Of a stretch of DNA of 64,000 bases, positions 1 to 11,910 are shown piece by piece. The notes beneath the pieces were generated by a model. It saw only the letters and a list, made by a program, of their open reading frames with translations. It was not told the DNA's origin and did no database searches. Position 1 is the first letter of the stretch, and each line of letters begins with the position of its first letter. A program made the position numbers and the translations under genes. The DNA lies in contig LUCM01007969.1 of assembly GCA_008360955.1 (NCBI GenBank), positions 13,733 through 77,732 on the forward strand. The letters are read 5' to 3'. The DNA comes from Fasciolopsis buskii. Taxonomy: Eukaryota > Platyhelminthes > Trematoda > Plagiorchiida > Fasciolidae.

Positions 1-1228
1 ACCTATGGTCGCGTTAGGGTATTCGGTGAACTGTCACGTTCATTCGAAACGACTAGTGGCGTTCGACAAGGGTGTCCCATCTCTCCATTCTTGTTCAACT
101 TCGTCATGGACGAGGTGATGGAAGATGCTTTAGGAGGTCTCCGGGATGTAAGAGTGGAACTGGGAAGTAGAGGAAAGCTACGCGACCTAGATTACGCAGA
201 CGACGTCGTGTGCCTGTTCGAGTCTGTAGACCACGCACAATGCGCACTAGATAGACTGTCGAGATCGGTTGCTCGCTTCGGCATGTGCTTTGCACCTTCA
301 AAGTGCAAAGTACTGTTACAGGACTGGACGACAGCAGCGCCGAACTTGATACTGGATGGAGAGGAGCTGACGATTGTGGACCGTTACACCTACCTTGGTA
401 GCTGCGTGTCTAACGATGGCAGCTCGGGATTGGAGGTAAGTATGCGTATATCCAAGGCTCGGGCAGCTTACGCTGGATTGAAGCACTTGTGGCGTCGGCC
501 TGATATTTCACTGAAGTTGAAAGGTTGTATGTACAATGCCGTTGTGCGTTCAGTTCTGTTGTACGTTTGTGAGACACGCAGTGTGCGCGTGCGAGCCGCT
601 CGTCTGGTGGTTTACGATCACCGACGTCTACGTAGCATCGTCGGGACTAGATGTAGTGGCCGAAAGATCAATTTGAAGAAGAGGAATTTAGTATTGTGTT
701 AATTCTGGGAATACCTTATATCAGCCTATGCAACTTAGTAGACTACGATGGTTGGGTCACGTGTTGCGTATGGCGAACACTCGTCTACCATATCGTGCCC
801 TAGTTTGTATTCCTCCCAAGGAACGGAAGAAACCACCTGGAGGTCAACAGATGACGTGGCAACGTGGGATGAGAAAATGTACAGCGAACTTAGGTAAATT
901 AGGTGTCTCACGTCTTGTTGGTTGGGGTCCGAAAGACTCGTCAACTAGCTGGCAGGAGACACTGAGGGATATGCCAGTGAACCGTGAACAGTGGCGATAG
1001 TGTTGTCATTTTCTATCGAATCGGAATGATTGAAAACACGTGCGTTTGTACAGTTAGACTGTGTTCCGTGTGTTGGCTGGAGCAGCATCTTATCTTTTCC
1101 CGCTTGTGTGGGTCCACTCCCTGTTCCCCTTGGATATTCACTCTTTTTATATAAACGTGTATCTCTGGGGAAAAGCAGCAGTCAGTGAGGCTTGCCTTGC
1201 TGTTTAACGCTGAACGATGACGACGATA
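1..1228 (+). mobile_element. RTE-A non-LTR retrotransposon, 3' part (cut by window edge)
   Basis: This is the 3' half of an RTE-like element, matching the fuller copy from about 47597 to 48820. The reading frame from 91 shows the end of the reverse transcriptase palm with the catalytic LDYADDVV motif near 188-210, then SKCKVLLQDW and YLGSCVS. The frame breaks around 600-700, where the sequence decays relative to the 48.2 kb copy. It resumes near 728 with the LRWLGHVLRM tail motif and ends near 1000. A 3' UTR of about 190 bp follows, ending in a short GAT/GAC-rich tail (about 1210-1228), as is usual for RTE 3' ends. The copy is dead because of frameshifts. Family assignment is by motif recognition only. 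Confidence 0.85.
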
Positions 1229-1840
1229 ATTCCTAAATCCAGCGGTCATGGACTGTGTTGCAGCCAATTGGTGATTATCTTGCTTCCGAAGTTGGTGAAA
1301 CTCAGTCGCAACTTATTCCAGTGCGTATTGTTGAGATCCAGTTCTGGGTTGGAACACCCTAGCTCAGATTCACAACCAGATGCAGAGAATTGAAAGTTGC
1401 CTAAAAGGCACCAAGGTGTTTTTTACCGACGCAAAAACGATTAAGATGTTTGTTAAGGATGGAAAATATGTAGTTAACACGGAAAGTAAAGACGAAATTG
1501 AGAAGTCGGAACCCTCACTTTACTGATTATTTTGGCAGTCAACCATTCACGGCCACGCGACTGGTTAATGAGCCTGATCTATTGAGACCTTATGCAGTCT
1601 TGCGTGGCTCCAAATTTCAGTATGGTGCTTGGCCGTGCAGTTTACTGCGAGAGCTATCGGGTATGTTTTTCCGTTACGTACGTTTGAGATGTGCGATAGA
1701 CGGTGTTGATGAGTGGTAAATAAATTTCTTGAGCATCAGTGCACCCACGTCGGTTTGTATCTGTTGCCTAGTTGCTGCTAGACGATGAAACCCTGAGATA
1801 TATTATGAAATTTCGTCCTGGTGCTTCTACAGAAATGGTG
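1229..1840. other. No gene recognised
   Basis: This stretch lies between the RTE-A 3' tail and the next RTE fragment. Short open frames exist (for example 1498-1719), but none shows a recognisable domain, start context or splice signal. I see no clear repeat in it. Confidence 0.5.
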
Positions 1841-2145
1841 AAAAACTTTAATATTCCATATTCTTGAGTCATTCTGTTATGGAGGCAATGTACACCGCTA
1901 TACTGTGTGCGGTTCGGCTGTACAATTCTGGTTTTATAAACAGAAATCGACGGAATGCCAGTATTTTCTCGTCATGTCTTTGTATGCCACCACCGACTAC
2001 AGCCCACTTTAGACAGAAGACGAATTCTACCAGGACTTGTCCGGATCAGTTCAAATAGTATGTTTAAGGACAATAGTGGACATTTCCGGTGACCTCAACA
2101 TCTAAGTTGGATGTTTGGGTGAGATAGAAATGCACAACTGGTACC
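1840..2145 (+). pseudogene. RTE endonuclease fragment, sense strand
   Basis: The translated plus strand is related to the middle of an RTE apurinic-type endonuclease, from the Tyr block (equivalent of YAPTDCS) to the Asp-Asn block, here SGDLNT followed by a stop where the family has a Gln. The segment 1915-2145 is about 90% identical by eye to the reverse complement of 5590-5820, and both share the same stop after SGDLNT. It is a dead fragment with no intact open frame. RTE membership is inferred from the motif order and the similarity to the better preserved endonuclease at 45.7-46.5 kb. Confidence 0.6.
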
Positions 2146-2700
2146 CATTTGCACTCCCGGATTATAGGATTGGCAACGGCAGCCGCCCTACTCAAGTTTA
2201 TCGAGAAAACCTATACCGTATCACAAGGTTCTCGTCACGTTCACATCTTTGTAACCGAACAGGCCGCATTCCCATCAATCACGGATAGCCGGAACCACTC
2301 GGACGTTATCAGTCGCTCTGGCCTACACTTGTACACTCAAACCTTCCATTGGCTAGTGTTCGTCCTTATGTCTCCTTAGTTTGTGCTGGCGTCGGAAAGA
2401 GGACCACCTGCCCTGCTTAGCTGTTTCCAGACAGTAATCATCAGCTTGCGTTTCACTTGGAGATTTCTGCGCCGTTGTCGGCGCAACAAGATGCTCAGGG
2501 TCAGAACGAACGCTGTAGGGCCAGAGTACCTTAGAAAGTTTGGGTAGGTAAACATTGACCTTCAAGTGGCAATATCGGAACACACTTCGGCGTGGCGCCG
2601 TAGCGTACCTGACAGACGGGACGCTGAACATAGTGCGTGGGTCTGAATTTTACCGAGATCGGAGACTTCACACTTGGTTCTACTCTACACTATGCGTGAA
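2146..2700. other. No gene recognised
   Basis: This short interval lies between two RTE fragments. Small open frames on both strands look like chance. Nothing in it could be assigned to a family. Confidence 0.45.
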
Positions 2701-5525
2701 TTTTTTGAGCGGTCAGCTGACCAATTCAGCGCTTACAACGATCAACCTTTTACCAACGTGCTTCGGTTGTAGGTACTGCCTCAAGTAACTACCCACTCAA
2801 AAGATGAAAAGAGAATGAGGAATAGCGAGAGATCGGCCGGAATAAAATAAGTTCAGCGACTATACAGAAGAAAGATTTTGAATGCGATAGCACCGTCGAC
2901 TGCGATATTGAGCCATATCACCTACTGGTTCCAACTCTCGCTTGGGGGATCTCATAGACCTCAATCAGGTAGTCTAACTGTATCTATACGAGCCAGTTAA
3001 CCCATGTTGTCGACCGGCTATCTCGACCCATCATCTAACCATTACCTGCCTTGGAGAACGAAGCAGTCTTTCTGTGGGTATGCGAGGAACATATCCCAGC
3101 CACCGGATCTGCTTGTATTCAATGCCTCCTCCAGAGGTCAAACCCTAGGACCAAGTACTTTACGCCTAACCTCTAAGTCACCCAGAAGATTCGCCCACCA
3201 TAACCAACCGATACTACGAAGACGACGATGTTGGTGGTAGACGGCAACTCGCTGTCGCCTGGCACGTTACCATACCGAACCTAGTGTGACTCTATATGGG
3301 TGTGCCACTCCAATTTTCAGGGCCACGGCTGACGCCCTTCTCTCCCCGTATAGTGGTTTCTCGTGAGAAATGCATCTTCCATTACACTCATGCTTGCAGC
3401 ATGTCATAAAAACAGCAACTTCTCATATCTGGTCTGCATAGTAGCACCCACTTCACCACTGCTATGTAGGCTCAATCTCCGATCGACAACCACAGATGCC
3501 CCAAATTAGTGAATGCCAATCGAGCTCTCTATGCCAGAAGGCACTTCATCCAATATACGACCACCATGTAAGATATAACTACCTATCTAAGTCTATTCGC
3601 CTCACACATTTATCTTGCAGTACGCGAAGTATAACGCCCGCAAGCAGTCTTAACGGGATACTTACCAAACAAGTTCCACTTCGATTTTCGTAAGAGGACC
3701 TATAGCATTTCTTGTAAATCGGTGCAATCACCGATTCCCATCAGTTTCGATATCCAGTCTGGTCCTAGAACTTTTCTTAACTCCGCCGCCATTCTCGAAG
3801 AAGTATGGAGACAGCCCAACTGGTCCGGAAGCCTTACCTATTTTGCGAAACCTGTCTCCCTGGTTACCTCCCTTGCAGGAGGAAGACTGATGTCTACGTA
3901 CGTTGATTCACTTGCACATATAATTCGAAGGTCCACCATAGCCTCAGGTCAACTAAGGTGTGCCCCCAACGCTTCAGTCGGCGCTTTTGAGAGTGAATCA
4001 ATATGACTGATTCTTTAAGCACCTCAGTACTGCTAATCATTCCGTGAGGGTTACGTCTGTTGCCGACAGCCACAAACTCTTACATTCCCCCTATCCACGA
4101 TCGCCCAAGGTCTTTTCTGAGGCTCTTGGCCACTTCTTTGTATCGGGGATTTACGGGTCTCATTTTGTGTGGGATCCGGGGGACGGATCTGCGAGCATCC
4201 ACAGACATCTATCGTTTTTGAGGTTTAGTGGAGAATATTCCTGCGTGGCAGTTTCGGCTGTGTACGACTTCTTTTATCTGTTCTCATTGTTTTCTGGGAT
4301 CCTGAGCACTTTGTTACGAGGAAAACCGGATCGGAAGCTCCGACTGGATTGGAACTCGGCGATTATTCTCCTGAAGCAGCTGTGCGGGACAAATGGTTTC
4401 CGAGTAGATGCGACCACAGCCTAGGTGTGAAAGAAAGCGAGCAAGGCCCAAAATACGATTTGAGTCTACAACTGTGGACTAAAATGAGCGACCGTCATCG
4501 GCCGATCCACATAACCAGTGATCTGTAAGGATGTGGTCAATCTGAGTCGAAGGCGGGTACCAGATGGCCCGGGGTCGCTTTTTATGACAAAAATTGGGGT
4601 TCACCAGAGACAATCTGTGGTCAGAAGGAACTTGGGTAAGACGACCACTGTTCTCGGTGTGGTCGGCTGGGACAGAAAATGGGCAGCCGATATGCAGTTC
4701 CGTCGTCACTGAGAGGCGAAGTTGGGTGTTAAAATCACCAGCCCGTTGGAAACACTCCGGATTGGTGGAGATTAACTCTTCGTAGGACTCGTCTTTGGCC
4801 TCAGGATAGCTGTAATCAGCGGACGCACACATAGATAAGACGAACTAATAAATACGTTACACTTGACTCCTGCTGTCACGCACACAAACTTCAGTTGATT
4901 GGGTTCTAGTCTGACTGCACGCTCGGTTCTCGTGCATAGAGCAACCCCAACGCCAGCCTGACAGCGGGCGCGCGAGACCGGATCACCCGACACTCAGAGA
5001 GTGAAGCGGGAGAATGAGGTCGTATCAAGGCTACCCATATTGATTGTGGAAGTGAGTCCCTGTATAGGCGTTGTGGAGGCAGCCTGCATCAACTTAGCAG
5101 TTTCAAGAGTCATAGCTAGAACAGCTTGTTGCCCTATCTGGTTAAGCATGCTCACGCAGGCTTAATGCATTCGAACTATTTTTACTCTTCCATTAGTGCT
5201 GCTATCAGGTAAATCCATCGAAATGCAATTCCTCGTGGAATTTTACGTGGTCGTTGTAACGAAGAAACAGGAATTAGTCAAGTTCACCACATAAAGGATG
5301 CTGGAGGTGCTAGTTAGGACGAAACTTCGCAACTGCCCAGAGCGCAGAATTTTGCTCTCGGAAATCTAGTTGGGGCCTTTGAATCAATAGTTTCACCCAG
5401 AAGACAATGGGGCGTGAACCCAGGCTAGAAACTCTGGTCAGCCCACATTTCACTACTCACCCATTCCACTGAAATGACCAGCGCTGTCTCGATTATCCTT
5501 CGCAGCGACCGATGGATGGAATTTT
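2700..5525 (-). mobile_element. RTE-B non-LTR retrotransposon, long but decayed copy
   Basis: Reading right to left, the order fits an RTE element. A 5' leader motif lies at 5457-5525, shared with 10895-10965. The endonuclease N-terminus follows at about 5200-4900 (QIGQQAVLAMTLE, then QAGVGVAL). The endonuclease core is at 4832-4479, with GDFNTQL and the STQIDHI motif. The endonuclease-RT linker and RT N-terminus lie at about 4470-3700. RT pieces and the C-terminal tail run down to about 2700, including a WLGY-type tail motif near 3090-3120. Stops and frameshifts are spread throughout, so the copy is ancient. Plus-strand open frames in this block are shadows. A shorter copy of the same module order lies at 56.3-57.2 kb, also on the minus strand. 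Confidence 0.7.
4479..4832 (-). pseudogene. RTE-B endonuclease core remnant
   Basis: This 117-codon open stretch is the best preserved part of the RTE-B copy around it. It carries an ADYSYPEAKDE segment (equivalent of the APTDCS block), the GDFNTQL metal and DNA-binding block, and STQIDHILTDHW corresponding to the family's STQIDHI-AISYRW segment. These are landmarks of the exonuclease-endonuclease-phosphatase fold that nicks target DNA in non-LTR retrotransposition. The flanking frames are interrupted, so it is a pseudogene. Confidence 0.65.
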
Positions 5526-5900
5526 CAACAGAAACGATTTGTAATCGGAACAAACTTGAATGGAACGATCATTTGGGATTGCAAATGGGCTCCAGTTGTG
5601 CATTTCCATCTCACCCAAACATCCAACTTAGGTGTTGAGGTCACCGGAAATGTCCACTATTGTCATTAAACATACTATTTGAAGCGATCCAGACAAGTTC
5701 CGGTAGAATTCGCCTTCTGTCTCAAGTGGGCTGTAGTCGATGGTGGCATACAAAGACAAGACGAGGAGACACTGGCATTTTAGACGGTTGTTCTTGTTGG
5801 CAAAACCAGAACTCGATAATATTGGAAATGTGTCGGTCATAGCTCCAGTTGTTGGTTTTCGTGAGGCTTTGGTCCATGAGCTTGGTGTTTGCATCGCTAC
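5526..5900 (-). pseudogene. RTE endonuclease fragment, antisense partner of the 1.9 kb copy
   Basis: A minus-strand frame (5628-5894) contains LVLSLYATIDYSPLETEGEF and ends with ISGDLNT and a stop. These are the Tyr and Asp-Asn blocks of the RTE endonuclease. The DNA at 5590-5820 is about 90% identical by eye to the reverse complement of 1915-2145, including the inactivating stop. The sequence just downstream on this strand (5525 and below) is the 5' leader of the next RTE-B copy. Confidence 0.6.
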
Positions 5901-8296
5901 CTAGACGCGAAGTTCAGGGATCAGAATTTTCGGAAAACATGAATAATAGAGCCTAACAGTGTTCACTGCGAGAGAAAACCTTGACACAAGTGCTACCATG
6001 AGCACGAAAAACCGGAACACTTGGCACGTGAGACTGAGGCTCCGTCGCTATTGCAACACTTGTCTCAATATTCGACGAGCAAGGAGAGGTTTACTGGAAA
6101 GATTACGTAGAATAATGTTTCAGTTGTCAGGCTCCCGCAGAAAGTCCGTCATTGAAAAATGGAAATCGCTGTAAATTGTCGACCCATAGCACGAACCACA
6201 GAACAGTCATCATCGATTTTTCCCAAAAGTTAAGAAACTGTCTACCTGCAGTGCCGTACGTCTCAGAAGCACAGTCGTGGTGAACGGATAGACGACGACC
6301 GCTGAGTCCGTAGAGTATTCTCGGCTCAGTGGAATAAAATTTTAACAACCCTAAGAAGTAGAGTATTGCATCGCAACGTTCACTCAGTTAAACAGGCGGC
6401 GGTGAGTGGACTGACGCAGCAGGGATATGCCCACAGCTCGACTCTCCCGGTATATGCTGCTTCCTGAGAAATGCAGTGGCCAACCTTGTCAGTCTACAAC
6501 GTGAAATCCAAATTAGTGAACCATCCCAGTCCCCCCCCCGAATGTCACACTTGGAAGGTTTTAGGCGATATGGCTAAATGTCACAGTTAGAGGGACTTTT
6601 GCATTCAAAGCGTACCCTTTTCTGTAAATTTCTTGGTATTGACCTTGTTGTTTTTGCTTCACTATTGTTCAGTAGTCGAATTGAAAAAAAACGGCTGATG
6701 GGTATTCCTGCAATGATCGAGAAATCCGCGAGGTAAACTATTAGGTTTGCCAATAAAGACTGGCGCACTGGTCCTCAAACTGCTGAGATAATTCAATGAC
6801 CATCGTAAGCAACGAGGAGCGGTTTGAGACCTTGCAGCATATCCTCGATACACTTTTTCCATGATAAGCTTCAAGCATGAATGCAATGGAGAAGAAATCC
6901 AAACCCTCTCTAGGGCCCACCACACGGGCGGCGGGGGAAAGACCAGCAATTTTTTGCCCTGAAACTTGGAGCGGTACAGAACCATATAAGATCACATTAG
7001 GTTAGGTTGTCATCTACGGAGACGCAAAGTGACAAGTGCAACACAACAAAGTGCATTGTATTTTACTGAAAGGTTGCAGTTTCACCGCTCGTCTTTGTCA
7101 GCCAAATGTAACGGTGACTCACAACAGATTTTACTGAAGCGATTCACGAATATGCTGACGGTGTCAAACTTTCAACACTGAATTTTCCAGCAGCACTAGA
7201 TAGTCTGCAAACTTTGCTGGTCTCTCCCGCGAATCTTGAGTTCACTTCAAGTATAGTAACACTTTCTCTGGGCTTATTCACATGCACTAAAATTCTTCGA
7301 CGTATTCAGAAAAACCCGATTTACCAGCAATGAAGCAAATTTACGAACTAGATCCACACCTACTGAGTAACACAGTGACTGACACAATGAAAAACACGAC
7401 TACCGTTCCAGGCCAATGCAACAAGGAGTCTAAATTGTTACCACGGTAAAAAGCCACGAACTCCATCTGAGAGGATGGTTGACGGAGACAGTCATACTTA
7501 CATCCAGCGATTGTATAAGATAGTATCCATTTTTAAAATACCAAGGGAGTCCGTAGCTTGAATTTCATTTAATTAAATGCAATTCATGGTAGCGTGATCA
7601 TACGGATCATGTAAAACTGAGTCAGGAGAAATGTTGACGGAGAAGACAAAAGACTGGAGTGGAAATAATAAATCATTGAGATGAACTGCATCACTCACAA
7701 AAAAGCACCATGAAGGAAAACTGGGAAGAAAAGCAGTAGTCGATAAGCTTCAAATCAAACTGAATGGTTAAAAATGCACGGAATTAGCGGCTGCGTCAAG
7801 GGACTGTAGATGTAGCATAAACAGTTGAGACAAAAACGGAAGTCCTAAAAAACAAAAGAAACCTAAAAAAGTGGGACAAAAGAAACTTTACCAGAGGTAA
7901 CAAAAACACCGAGCAGAAGAGCTTAACATCAATAAATGCAAGACGAAGCGCGAAAGTCCGCATGAAATTAGTTTACAAACACCGAACAAGAAAATTTAAA
8001 AAAGCGAAAAACCGGTTGTAGGAGGACAGCAAAAACCTAGTTTTCTGTCACTGGGAGCGACTGAATACAAAAGCGAGATAAATGCTTGTCATGTGCTGTG
8101 TGCAAGCAGATCGTACAAGAATATCCTCCGGAATAAATGCGGAAGACAAACGAAATGGGGGAACCGCTCTCTTGTATAAATAAATGCATGGTTATCATAA
8201 TTTAGGGTTTTGCATTGTAGTCACGACATGCTATACAATTACCGCTTGTTGGAAAATTGTCCAAAGCACATAAAGCGTGGTCCAAACGAAACTAAT
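5901..8296. other. Region downstream of the septin 3' end; no gene recognised
   Basis: I see only short open frames without recognisable domains. The segment should include the septin 3' UTR, just below 8297 on the minus strand. I did not find a convincing minus-strand AATAAA signal close to the stop. A run of nine C lies near 6530. Confidence 0.45.
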
Positions 8297-8575
8297 TTAG
8301 AATAATCCTTTTCGCTTCTTCTCTGTTTTCGCTCGTTCTTTGATGACTTCATTGATTACACGCTCACCAAGTCCCAAGGTAGCCCCATTAGTCCCGATGT
8401 CTGCACCAATGTCCCATTCACGCCAAGCTTCTTCCCAATTGGATCGTTCCAAATCAAACGCACGACGCGCTGCTTCTTGCTCTTGTTCCTGGGCGCGAAG
8501 CTGTTCGCGCATCTGGTCTGCACGACGCATCAGATCATTCTCGAATTCACGAAGCTTTTGGTTTTTCTCTTCCAC
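8297..8575 (-). CDS. Septin last exon: coiled coil and C-terminus
   Basis: The exon begins directly after an AAATTAG acceptor (AG at 8577-8576) with a GTG valine codon in phase 0 and ends at TAA 8299-8297, giving 92 residues. It starts VEEKNQKLREFE, then a heptad-like acidic and basic stretch (ADQMREQLRAQEQEQEAARR), a NWEEAW segment comparable to NWEAQ of septin-7, and a short basic tail ending KKRKGLF. The family tail ends similarly in a lysine-rich motif with a terminal Phe. The coiled coil is expected to mediate pairing with other septins. An insert with glycines (GADIGTNGATLGLG) before the tail is not in the vertebrate protein as I recall it. The plus-strand frame here is a shadow. Confidence 0.88.
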   Translation of the reverse strand: MEEKNQKLREFENDLMRRADQMREQLRAQEQEQEAARRAFDLERSNWEEAWREWDIGADIGTNGATLGLGERVINEVIKERAKTEKKRKGLF

Positions 8576-8599
8576 CTAATTTGAAGGGATAAAGCAGTC

Positions 8600-10490
8600 A
8601 TCAAAAACATACATTAGTTAAACGGAGAGAGACAGACCGTAGTGAACATTCATACTTTCCTGTCCGGAATTTGTTTCCATTGCCTACACGATTACATCCT
8701 CTAATACTTCCAGGGGCATAAAAACAATTAGTCGTAATTGAGTTTTCTGTTAGATTGACAGGGCTGTGGGCCGTGAAACAAACGAAAATGGAGTAATAAC
8801 AATTCCCAGTTAAAGCCGCATTTTGTGATGCCACTTACTGTGAGAAAACAACATTTAAAGTAAATCTCCCACAATTTCAAATGCGTCCTTTGTCATTTTG
8901 ATCGGGCCTACCAATTGCGCCAGTTCGTACTTTCAACTACTCCATTGATCTATTGACGATCAGAACATATCCAGTGTCCTACAAACTCTCTGTTCAATGA
9001 CCTGGTAGTCCATTATTGACTAAGTCTACGACTGGACCCAAATCAAACGGTTAGCTTGTGTGGAGGACGGGGGGCTGCATAACATCTTTGCTCTGTGTGA
9101 ATGAGGCAAGAATGACAGAGGGAACCAAGAGACTCATTGCTAAATCAATCTATTGCATCGTCATCGTGAAATCTAGTTGAACACCGGAGTAAAGAATGGA
9201 CTAGTACAGGTCCATCAAACGGAATGAGTAGTGACTGTATTAGTTATCCCGTGAAAACTAAAAGTTTGTCAGTCGGCATCCGTCACGAATGCAGTTTATG
9301 ATTTCCCAAGTCTCTGGGTTATATAATGTAGTCACTAACGGACTACCTAAAGTATAAGCTACAGAAGAGATATGAAAGAGAAAGACTAGTGACAATCGGT
9401 TACACACTTAATAAAGGAACAAACGGTTTTGCAGAAAAAACAAGATCTCTCAAGCAATGATGACAGCTGTCGCCCTACAGTCGTTTGCTTTGTTTTTAAC
9501 CCGGTTGGCACTGACCATTGGAAACAAGTACCTCACTAAAATCGCAGTAAATTTTCAACATATAACCAGGGGTAATGGGACAGAAAAGTAGTGGTAACAC
9601 TAAACATGAAATAAATGAGGGCTCTAATAACCAAACGAAGAAGCCAACTCAAAAAACTACCGAATACTTAGATAAACGAGCGACTTTCGTGGACTAAGGA
9701 CGAGTGACAATTACTGCCTTCTATGTTAGGTTGACTGCCGCCCTTATTTTGTCGAGGTTTATCGGTGCTGGAAGTGGGGTTGGCACTTGAGTGTGGAAAA
9801 TCTATTCCTGTGAGTTTCAGGTGTAATAGCAAGATACTCAGTAAAGCCAGTGGAGCACAGGAAACAATGGACTTAGTAAAAACTTACTACGAAAAACAAG
9901 TAAAATAAAGTCACCCAAAAACTATTTGACATAACCGGTGTAAGCATCTGGGTGGGACACATGTAAGGCTAACCGAGTTTGTGAATGGTATAGGCGATTA
10001 TCGAACTAAAGAGCAAATTCCATAAAAAACACTGCATGATATGGCTCGACATACGTACTCCAATGCGGTCTGCAGTTTTGGACAGAACAACGCCATCAAC
10101 GTGATCGATATGACCTAAAGTAACCACGAAGTGAGAATCCCATGTCACTGTGCCGGAAATTCTGACCAGACAAGCATGATCGATTGCTCATAGAGAACTG
10201 GAGAAGCCTATTTCCATCATTTATTCACTGAAAGGGTGAAGCGAAACACCCAAATAAACAAGCTTCCGGCCCAGTAAGTATTAAAAATAGTGCACCGAAA
10301 TTTTCAGTTACCATTGCAATATTGAACCTTTCGGTCCTGTAAACGTGAGTGGGGTTCACCATACTACTTTTTCCGTATGTCAGTTCCGTTAGTTCGTCAT
10401 AACGTATACAAAGTGCATTTAACAGTTATCTTCTAGAAAAAAAATACACGACTGTTAACCCAAAAAAGTTTAAAGGGGGATCTTCAGCTT
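8600..10490. other. Septin intron sequence, nothing recognised
   Basis: This is A/T-richer intronic sequence with no frame I can place. I see no strong repeat structure. Confidence 0.5.
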
Positions 10491-11050
10491 TGTCAAGAGA
10501 ATTCCTATACGTCATCGATCAGAAGCTCCAGCTGTTCGTCCACTGAAGTGCACAAGACATGACCAGATGAGATACGGGTAGTCAATTGAATTGCACTACT
10601 TGAATTGTGGATTTGCGTTTCATCGACGCAGCAGACATTAATCACTAGCGAGCCCATTACAAGACTCCTGTTGACCAGCATTCGTGATAGTATGCACGTC
10701 AAAGGAGCCGAATTTCGAAGGCTAGCAGGGCTTTGGAAAAGGCGAACCACCAGCATACAGGTCATTTACGACTCTGTAACAACGAACGCCGCAAGTGTCC
10801 GGCAAGTTATCAGCGGGGGCATTACGGGAAGGCAAAGGGAGACAGGTTGAATAAAACAGAGGGAACTCTGAATCGAAGCATACTTTTCAATACTCACCCA
10901 GACCACTAAAATGGCCAGCGCTGTCTCGATTATTCTAAGCGACGACCGATGGATTACGGGGTTCTTCGTAGGCGCATAAATGATGGGAGATGGTGGACGG
11001 GTACCATTAGGAGTCCATACACTAGTCAGCAGAACGATTAAATTTCTCAA
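10490..11050 (-). mobile_element. RTE fragment: 5' leader plus endonuclease N-terminus only
   Basis: The minus-strand frame 10765-10505 reads VINVCCVDETQIHNSSSAIQ, matching the block written IDVCCVSETRIQDSS in the RTE-A copy at 45.7 kb, which contains the catalytic Glu. The DNA at 10895-10965 repeats the leader motif seen at 5457-5525. Nothing further 3' of the element is present below 10490, so this is a 3'-truncated piece. Confidence 0.6.
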
Positions 11051-11089
11051 TCAGAGCCCTTCGTTCTAGCAAGAACTTTTGCCAAAAGC

Positions 11090-11215
11090 AACGAGGAGCC
11101 CATCTGTTGGAACCCCTTAAGCCGCCGGCTCGAACGGGCTCAAACCGGAGGAACATAAAGTAACTTTGTCAGGCCTTTACCCACTGAGCCATGCTGTAAA
11201 GCTCATTGTCAAGGA
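11090..11215 (-). repeat. Candidate tRNA-derived SINE head
   Basis: Read on the minus strand, 11194-11174 resembles a pol III A box (TGGCTCAGTGGGTAAAGG) and 11146-11136 resembles a B box (GGTTTGAGCCC). The spacing of about 30 bp is typical of tRNA-like promoters. I could not define a full cloverleaf or an element end. It differs from the SINE family at 26.2 and 31.8 kb. Confidence 0.4.
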
Positions 11216-11471
11216 GGCACGCAATCAATCGTACCACGTCAAGATGAAGTCTCACTACGACTAAAGACAGGGATGCTAATGCAAAGTACCGGGCAGCAAA
11301 CAGACTTCGCTCATCGACTGTAGTTTAAAACACCCTGTAGTTCTCTAAGTATTACAGCTAGATTATTTTATCATCTCTCCGCGATCCAAGAAAACCAGTC
11401 AATGAGTGGCTGGAGATAGTTTGATGTATATGTCATTCCTTGAAAATTACCACTGAGCACATTGAGAAAAC

Positions 11472-11898
11472 ACAAGTTGGCGAACAAGCTCGTTTTCAGT
11501 GATTCGTACTCATGCCATTACATCACTATATATATCTTGACAAAATATTTTCACTATAGGAAGGATTGGATCAGTCAGATACAAATATGGATGAGGAAGG
11601 GATTTGTGGTGTTAATTGTTTTTTTTTCAAGGGTTTGTATTGGGACGGGGCTGGGCAAGGGAGTTGAAGGCGCACCATCACAATGTTTTTTGAGAACAAA
11701 GTGGAGAGACTGTGATAGACGATATGCGACATGGCTTCCGCAGTGCTCTAAGAGGCGACAACTTTTGGCCAAGACGCTGGATTGTTGACATCTGACTAAT
11801 CCAATCCTTCCTATAGTGAAAATATTTTGTCAAGATATATATAGTGATGTAATGGCATGAGTACGAATCACTGAAAACGAGCTTGTTCGCCAACTTGT
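11472..11898. mobile_element. Fold-back element with 109-bp terminal inverted repeats
   Basis: The arms 11472-11580 and 11790-11898 are reverse complements with one mismatch seen (C/T near the inner end), separated by a 209-bp loop. The whole is 427 bp and could form a long hairpin. The loop holds no transposase and no recognisable frame. A 14-bp direct repeat (TGTATATGTCATTC) occurs at 11425-11438 and again beginning at the right arm's outer end (about 11897-11910), but the left copy is 33 bp away from the arm. It looks like a non-autonomous MITE or fold-back transposon. Open frames through the arms are artefacts. Confidence 0.75.
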
Positions 11899-11910
11899 AT
11901 ATGTCATTCT

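Noticed and set aside
3004..3240. Plus-strand frames at 3.0-4.4 kb as genes
   Set aside because: They are shadows of the minus-strand RTE-B copy.
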